Part shown: positions 57,692 through 64,000 of the stretch, piece by piece
Layout: the number at the start of each line of letters is the position of its first letter
Position numbering within the stretch: the first letter of the stretch is position 1
Assembly: GCA_037127255.1 (NCBI GenBank)
Contig: JBANSL010000013.1
Location: 9,674,188-9,738,187 of the forward strand
From: Persicaria tinctoria
Lineage: Eukaryota; Streptophyta; Magnoliopsida; Caryophyllales; Polygonaceae
Reading direction: 5' to 3'
DNA: 64,000 nucleotides
Notes under the pieces: generated by a model
The model's database searches: none
Seen by the model: the letters and a program-made list of their open reading frames with translations, nothing else
Told to the model about the DNA's origin: nothing
Program-made: the position numbers and the translations under genes

Positions 57692-58118
57692 CAACAACTG
57701 GCCATGGTCCTTCTCGGCAAATGGCGGAGCAAGTGGTGTCTTAAATGCCTTGTGAGCACTTGCTAAGTTGCTATCCTTCAATAATGCCCAACTTAATCAA
57801 GGCTAGTGAAATTTATTTCGTTATCCTTTATTATACCAATGTTTAATTTATATTATCCTTTTATCATTGTCACTTTATCATTGTATTATCCTTTTGATTA
57901 TATTAATTTTAATGTTTAAATAGCCTTATTTTTAGGGTATCGACAATTTTTTAACTATTAGTAATGTTAAATTAATAAGCATTATCAATTCAAGATTAAA
58001 CACAATTTCTTAAAATTTAAGAGATAATCAAATTAAATAGAATACGATACATTTAAAAAATTCTTTAGTTTATCAAAACCATTTACATATATTGGTTAAG
58101 ATAATAAAGTAAATGATT
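57692..58118. other. Spacer
   Basis: AT-rich sequence without open frames or recognised repeats. Confidence 0.4.
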
Positions 58119-58504
58119 GAGAAAATTTGCGCATTCGGCACAAATTTTCTACCTAATTTAATGATTGTCTCCCAAATCCGACAAATTGGGGTTTTGTCCA
58201 CTAAAATTTTATGGACAAAATCAACCTTTCATATATAAACGTTTATGATGTACGCACTCTCTCCTTAGAGATCTCCATCCACCGTTGCTCTCAAGACCTG
58301 GCCGCCGCTTCTCCCAGGTCTCGCTCTCGACCGGCCTCTTCTCTCTCCCATGGAGACGGAGGAGAACGGAGAGGAGCAACCTAGATCTGAGTCCGACCAG
58401 CCTCTTCTCCTCATATCTCTCCATCACGTTGTATCTCCATCACGCTGGGAGTTTCTCTCCATCACGTTGCTCCGACGGCGCCTTCGCTGCCCTCGCCGGT
58501 CCGA
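58119..58504 (+). repeat. Copy 1 of a duplicated promoter/first-exon segment
   Basis: Matches 61984-62341 over about 360 bases. It includes a TATA-like CATATATAAACG near 58230 and an ATG-led frame (METEENGEEQPRSESDQPLL, from 58350). The frame continues into Ala/Ser-rich sequence and a possible donor at about 58616. I do not recognise the protein start. The segment begins with a hairpin (GAAAATTTG/CAAATTTTC, 58121-58149) whose loop is inverted relative to copy 2. Confidence 0.7.
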
Positions 58505-59320
58505 AAGCGCCTTCGCTGCTCTGACGGCGGCGGCCCATCTCTTCGATTCGGAGCTGTTCTCTCTCTGTCTCTCGCTCTCAATCTCTTCGATTCGGAGCTG
58601 AAACCTAATCTCGCAGGTATACCTCTCTCTCTCTACTAGTTCGTTTTTCTTCCTTGTCTTTATCATTCATCCTCACACTTCCAAAACCTCTGAATTAGAA
58701 TCCCTAATTTTCCTGCTTTCTCTCTCCTTTTAAGGTAACCGGTGGTATAGTTTAAGATTTTCGAATCAATCTTATGGATTTAGTTAGGGTTTTTGAATCA
58801 TGTCTTATGTAATTTCTTCTCGAAGTGGAGTGATTTGATAGCTTGCTGACCTCCTTACTATGAATTACACTGATATTTGGTAGAAGTACATTTGAATTAT
58901 TATTCAATGAGTTCCTATCTGGAAAAGTTTATCTAGATGAAGAATGGATCTTGTAGATATGAGGAGCTTTAAAAATGTATGTTGTTTGTTATGCCAGAAG
59001 TGATGGCGGAGGATGATTCCATTGGAGAAGCTGCTGATGCTGTGTTGAAGCTCATCAGAGGTTTTTCAAATCGTCGTGGACTTGTATTGTGTAATTGCTG
59101 AAATTCTGCTGCTGCGAACTTGCTGAAATCGCCGGTGGACGTGTGACTGAAATCTCTCATAGCCGGTTTCCGCATCTCCTCCGATGCTCTGAGGTATTCT
59201 CTCCTTCGATTTCCATGTAACACTGTTCTCGTGTGAGGTTTCTCCCTCATGTGTGGCCAGTTGTTTTAGTTAGTTTACTTTATCTTATTTATCTGATGTA
59301 TATATCCTTCTAAAAATGCA

Positions 59321-59381
59321 GGTTGTTACTCTGGATGTCAATTTACCTGCTAAACCAGCATTTCATGTTCTTTATGAGCAG
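59321..59381 (+). other. Exon-like segment, unassigned
   Basis: Bounded by AAAATGCAG and CAG/GTGACT. It encodes VVTLDVNLPAKPAFHVLYEQ with no stop. I cannot name the gene. It lies downstream of copy 1 of the duplicated first exon and may be captured. Confidence 0.35.
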
Positions 59382-60072
59382 GTGACTTTATTCTCATTCC
59401 CCCTATTTTAGGCATCCTTTTTTTTCAGACTAATGTGCTATTGGTGCAAATTGAAGGCTGATATTAGTTAAGCATGTTAAATCCTTTTGGGTTCGAAAGA
59501 GGGTGAATGAATTTGCTTGTTAAACTATGAAAGAGTAATTGACTAATTCGTTATTGCAAATTGCCGTTTGGACTTGTGGTTCCTCACTTATGATGTTTGA
59601 TCCAAAATTGCCATTTTATTTTGCCTTTCAAGTGAAATCTCATTCAAAAATTTTTAATTCATTCAATTTATACTAGCTCTTGCCTAGGTTTTGATAAGAG
59701 TATTATCATTTCAGCTTATTGGAATAAGTTTTATTGCTCATTCATTACTTTGCACTATACTGATTTTCCTTAGAGTGGAGCATCATTTATTCCAAATTTG
59801 TGTAGAGTTGTGTTCGTTGGAGTGGTAAGTGATTCATCATCCCAATTTTTCATTAGTTGTTTTCACTTAATTTATGCATAAATTTCTTGACCCTTTGGAT
59901 AGATATACTTGATTTGTTGTTAAGCGGGATTATATCGATCCATGTTCTATAGTAATTTTTCTAATTGGGGGTTATCTTGTTGAATTGGTCTTTCCAATGA
60001 ATTGTTTTGATATAGATGTTTTTTGTTCTGATGAAACCGATTTGATGATGCTGAAATCGATTTGCATTTGTA

Positions 60073-60168
60073 GAATCGATTGAAATCGACCCGCCGGAAC
60101 GAGTTCTGGATAAAGGCGAGATCCAAGCAATTCGAAGTCTGAGAAATTTGCAAGAAATCAGAAAAGAA
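60073..60168 (+). other. Exon-like segment, unassigned
   Basis: An open stretch after TTTGTAG, encoding ESIEIDPPERVLDKGEIQAI followed by RSLRNLQEIRKE, with a donor-like GTAATAG. Charged, helix-like composition. Not recognised. Confidence 0.3.
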
Positions 60169-60479
60169 GGTAATAGGAATTCTAGATCTCACAGAAAACT
60201 CGGCGATTTCTAAATCATCTCTTTATCCTGGGTGAAGGCCCTCTTGGATTTAGCATTTAGAGATGATTTGTTTGATATTTTTATGTGAATTGGTTAGTTT
60301 GCTACTTTGATTGAGTTTGCTTTGTTGAGAGTTTGGATATTGACAATTTCAGCATTTTTTTTTGCCTTGCTGAAATTGATTCTTATAAAATTCTATGAGC
60401 TACTATATTTTACAAGCATATATGACATCATTTAAGCCTTTCAACATTTCAATATTTCAGCATTCCAGTAGCTTGTATG

Positions 60480-60930
60480 TATAACATTTTCAGCAGTGTC
60501 AGCAATAACCATTTCAGCATCAACAACGTTGCTGAAATCGGAGTTTTAGCATCAACAAAGTTGATGTAACTGGGGTTTCAGCATCGTCAACGTTGCTGAA
60601 ACCGGGGGTTCAGCATCAACAATAGTGCTGAAATCAGAGTTTCAGCAACTCTGTAAACACGAAAAAAAAAACGAAAAAAAGTAATGCGAAAAAAAACCCA
60701 GCTGAAACAGAGGGTGGCACAGGGATTTCACCAACTCTGGAAACGCGAAAAAAAATGTAATGCGAAAAAAAAACTGCTGAAACAGAGGGTGGTACAGGGG
60801 TTTCACCAACTATGTAAACGCGAAAAAAAAACGAAAAAAAAACCAGTTTAAACAGAGAGTGGTACGGGGGTTTCAACAACTCTGGAAACGCGAAAAAAGT
60901 GGAAAAAAAAATTGACAAGGGGGGCACAAT
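60480..60930. repeat. Two adjoining minisatellites
   Basis: From about 60500 to 60640 a unit of about 37-40 bp (TTTCAGCATCAACAACGTTGCTGAAA and variants) recurs four times and is itself partly self-complementary (TTTCAGCA…TGCTGAAA). From about 60645 to 60930 another unit of about 75 bp recurs about four times: CAACTCTGGAAACGCGAAAA, poly-A with CG, then GCTGAAACAGAGGGTGGTAC. A minus-strand frame at 60634-60927 is produced by the repeat. Confidence 0.8.
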
Positions 60931-61789
60931 TTCAACAAGTTCGTTTCAGCAGTGTCAGAAAATTTGTGGACATTTTGCTAATATGGAGAGGGTGGAGGAT
61001 AATTTCCTAATATAGGAAAAAAATATGACCTGTATAGTAACTGCTTTAAAATGGGTTAATACTAAGATGTAGCATTATCTATAACAATATATAAAGATAT
61101 TAGTTATAAAATCAATCACTATTAAGAAAAAGTATTCATGCTCAATAATCTCCATTAGTCCAGTCCCAAGAAACTTCATCGAATTCAACTGAGGGTAAAT
61201 TACATATGATTGCAAATTGATAAATATTTTCATGGTCATTTATAAGATCATTTGTGAACCTCCCTTATTGGTGTAATATGTGAATAAATTTGAAGCGTTG
61301 GATTAGAAAGATCAATGCTTGAGATTTAAAGAAAATTTTAAAGACAAAAATTATTCGTATGTAACAACATGATTATTCGTACATAACTCATACGAATAAA
61401 GACGAATAATAATGTACAATAGACGAATAATTTTCATATGAAAAAATATTAACAAAGATGAATAGTTATATTATGTCAAATGAATAAATATGGAGTTATC
61501 TATGAATAATCAGTTTGTTCATTATTCACACCGTAAGAATGTTTACACTGGATTCATCCTCTCTCTCTATATATACATATACTTCTCTTATTACCCGCTC
61601 TCTATATATACATATACTTGTCTTATTACCCGCGTTCTTCGCAGTTTCTTTATAAAATACTATATATTTTTTTGTTAGATTTATTGTAAATAAGTTCGAA
61701 ATTATAAAAAATAAATAAAATTTTTAATATTTTATATAGTTTTTATTTTTTTTTTAAAAAAATGTTAAAAAAACAAAGTGATATATTAT

Positions 61790-61983
61790 TAAGGGTAAAC
61801 CGTAGAAAACCACCCTTTATATATGCCACATTACACATAACCACCCCTTAAATGCAAATTTACAGCGAAACACCTTTTATATGTCAAACGTTAGCAAATA
61901 ACCACCCACCCTCTTTTTTCCGTTAAACTTCTATTAAAATATGTGATATTACAATTATATCCTTGGACTTTTATTTTATTTTA
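61790..61983. mobile_element. One end of a GGGTAAA-type inverted-repeat element
   Basis: AAGGGTAAACCGTAGAAAACC, then CATTACACATAACCACCCC and a further CAAATAACCACCCACC resemble the end of the MULE at 38919-39979. The partner end is not visible before 64000, so it may be outside the window or lost. Confidence 0.4.
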
Positions 61984-62341
61984 GAGAAAATATGTGCCGA
62001 ATGCGCAAATTTTCTCCCTAATTTAGTGATTGTCCCCCAAGTCCGGTAAATTAGGGTTTTGTCCACCTAAAATTTTATGGACAAAATTACCCTTTCATAT
62101 ATAAGCATGTATGCTGTACAACACTCTCTGTTTAGAGATCTCCATCACCGTTGCTCTCAAGACCTGGCCGCCACTTCTCCCAAGTCTCGCTCTCGACCGG
62201 CCTCTTCTCTCTCCCATGGCGGCGGAGGAGAACGGAGAGGAGCAACCTAGATCTGAGTCCGACCGGGCTCTTCTCCTCATATCTCCTCAGATCTCTCCAT
62301 CACGTTGCTCCGACGGCGCCTTCGCTGCCCTCGCCGCTCCG
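61984..62341 (+). repeat. Copy 2 of the duplicated promoter/first-exon segment
   Basis: Carries the same TATA-like CATATATAAGC, leader and ATG-led frame (MAAEENGEEQPRSESDRALL at about 62217) as copy 1. After the shared part it diverges and leads toward the NDC1-like exons. The two copies are about 3.9 kb apart in direct orientation. Confidence 0.7.
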
Positions 62342-62631
62342 AATCAAAGGTTTGAATTGCGGTGATCAGCTTTCTCTTTCGCGCGATCATCCAGATTCGG
62401 AATCAGCCTACAAATCGGCCGATCGCAAGTAGAAGGAGAATAAGAGAGACGGTGGATCGAGCCTAATCGAATTGGAGGTACAGATCGCTACATTCGTTTC
62501 TCTTTTTCTTTAATTGATCTGATGCCTCTCACAGTCTAGGGTTTCTAAAACCTAGTCATCTCCGGTCGCACTCACGCGGCTAACCAAATCATCTCCGGTC
62601 GCCGCCGGAGGATTCCTCCGTTCCGCTCCTT

Positions 62632-62712
62632 ATCCGATAATGTTAATCCAGATACTAACAAGATGATCCCCGATAATGTTAATCCAGATACTAACAAGAT
62701 GATCAATTACGC
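62632..62712 (+). repeat. Two-copy 35-bp tandem repeat
   Basis: GATAATGTTAATCCAGATAC followed by TAACAAGATGATC occurs twice in direct repeat. A second short tandem set (GACTGGTTTCCGA.TGAGGAT and TTTCAGCAACTGT) follows at 62935-63060. Confidence 0.8.
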
Positions 62713-63093
62713 CCTTGGTGTTGCCAGATATTAGAAATCAGTTTTTTCCTGTTCCTCTGCTAAAGATCGTGTACAGTGGCGGCATCAATTTTCAAATTGC
62801 TTGGTAATTTTGTTCGCAGATGAATCGTATGCGCAAGCGCTGCTGATACTGGAGCAGTGTCCGGTGAGTTTGCTTGATCTGCTTGGATCTGTCTGATATG
62901 TCCGATTGATTTAAGCAATTGTGCAACTGTGTTGGACTGGTTTCCGATTGAGGATCTCCCTCGACTGGTTTCCGAGTGAGGATCTCCCTCGACTGATTTC
63001 AGCATCTGTCCGATTTCAGCAACTGTTTGATCCGGGACTCGATCGATTTCAGCAACTGTGCAACTGGATGGCGTTGGTTTCTTCGGTTTTGTG

Positions 63094-63483
63094 CATCAAC
63101 ACAACGCCAAACACTTGCTTGATCTGCTTGATGAAACTCTCAATTCCAGGGGACAAACAGAAATTGATGAAACTCTTTTTGTAAAGGGTCATCCATGTAT
63201 ACTTGCAGTAGGTGACTCTGCTGCTTTTAGAGATTCCAGCGGAAGGCTTCTACATGCCACTGCACAGGTATAATGGTGATTAGTTTGACTTGTCAGTTAA
63301 AGAAATTCTTGTAAATTCATAAAACTTTTAACGAAAAATAGTTAGAAACTGAAATGGATAGCACCAAGTCAAAGTTCCCTTTCATATACAGTCATGCTCT
63401 ATGTAGGTTGCTTTCCAACAAGCAGATTTTGCTGGTTGGCATTTGTGGGCAGCTATAAATGATCGACCTCTGCTACCATTCAG
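63094..63483 (+). pseudogene. NDC1-like gene fragment (type II NAD(P)H dehydrogenase C1)
   Basis: NDC1 is a plastid/mitochondrial flavoenzyme that reduces quinones. The first exon (to 63267) reads SRGQTEIDETLFVKGHP, then CILAVGDSAAFRDSSGRLL and HATAQ, followed by GT. The second (63407-63483) reads VAFQQADFAGWHLWAAIN and DRPLLPF, followed by GT. These match the FAD-binding GD.. end of NDC1 (known GHPRIFALGDSSALRDSSG … ATAQVAFQ.ADF.GWN.WAAIN.RPLLPFRFQ). The upstream NADH- and FAD-binding exons are absent and replaced by the duplicated first-exon segment, and the next exon (FQNLGEMMTLG) is not seen. It is probably a captured fragment or chimera. Both exons are open, so expression is possible. 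Confidence 0.8.
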
Positions 63484-64000
63484 GTGAGAATCAGAGACCT
63501 TGTAAATTCTAATCATAAATACAAATAAAGCTAATGCAGCGATGAGTTTTGGGATCTCCATTGTTTTAGGTATTGGTGATTAATTTGTGTGGTTTGTCCG
63601 TACGTGTATATACATTCTTTTGAGGTATTACTCTTCTTCTGTTTTGCTATCTTAGCATTTGAGTTTTGCAATGAGCTGTTTATGGTTTTGTGATAGTCTA
63701 TTTCATGATAACATAAATGTGTAAAGTAATAATCAAGCTAGTGTGATCATGAATCCAAGCTAGTGTACAAATGTATAATATGCCATTATTATTACTAAAA
63801 TACTAGGAAATGGGTTTTTTCATTTGAATTTTTTATAATTTCGTATCCTGGTACAGTTCACGATAACTGCGATCGCATAAAAATATGTATAAATGTATAA
63901 TATGCCATTATTATTATTACTGTGAAATAAATATGCACACTACGAAATGAATAAAAAAAAAAAATCATGAATCCAATTAGTGTGCAATTAAGTAGCAATT
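63484..64000. other. Intron-like sequence to window end
   Basis: AT-rich, no exon recognised. Short repeats of AAATGTATAATATGCCATTATTATT occur near 63771 and 63891. Confidence 0.4.

Overview
The window looks like nuclear DNA of a eudicot plant. Host-like sequences include a plant MscS-like (MSL) mechanosensitive channel gene, fragments of plastid ClpR2 and NDC1, a FAR1-related sequence, and an intron-bearing copy of ribosomal protein S3a. The transposons are typical plant types: Ty1-copia, hAT, CACTA, MULE, Helitron, L1-type LINE, tRNA-derived SINE, Stowaway and Tourist. No bacterial, organellar or CRISPR features were seen. Species cannot be fixed from the sequence. All homology calls come from recognised motifs, not database searches.

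Layout. 1-4458: one end of a minus-strand LTR retroelement with an LTR of about 3.2 kb; a small palindrome-rich inverted-repeat element sits in its internal part. 5187-6900: broken ClpR2-like exon with a 322-bp tandem duplication. 7684-28051: one nested block bounded by a hAT-type inverted repeat and a perfect 8-bp target duplication (GTAAATAG). Inside it lie an old copia element (7893-22045), which holds a younger copia (8919-14314) and a second hAT element (16243-19744) carrying an RPS3a-like pseudogene; then a tandem array of Helitron 5' ends and a minus-strand Helitron (22837-26479). 29169-34421: a third copia, minus strand. 34833-37065: SINE with a 16-bp target duplication, two LINE RNase H fragments and a small membrane-protein gene (36063-36383).

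37913-42218: the best host gene, an MSL10-like channel in six exons. Its first intron holds a hAT element with a MULE inside it and a Stowaway inside that. 42770-43071 is a broken partial copy of the same gene. 43347-48588: FAR1-related pseudogene joined to a 5'-truncated LINE, which is split by a CACTA element (45174-48383) that itself carries a Tourist MITE.

49939-51400: another tandem array of Helitron-like ends. 51443-57679: a full-length L1-type LINE with 12-bp target duplications. Its first ORF (about 620 codons, one stop) resembles no ORF1 family I know, contains an internal duplication, and overlaps ORF2 by ATGA. 58090-64000: a duplicated promoter/first-exon segment, minisatellites, and an NDC1 gene fragment.

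Almost everything outside the MSL gene and the 36063 gene is transposon or captured gene debris. The most useful content is the order of nested insertions and the captured host genes.
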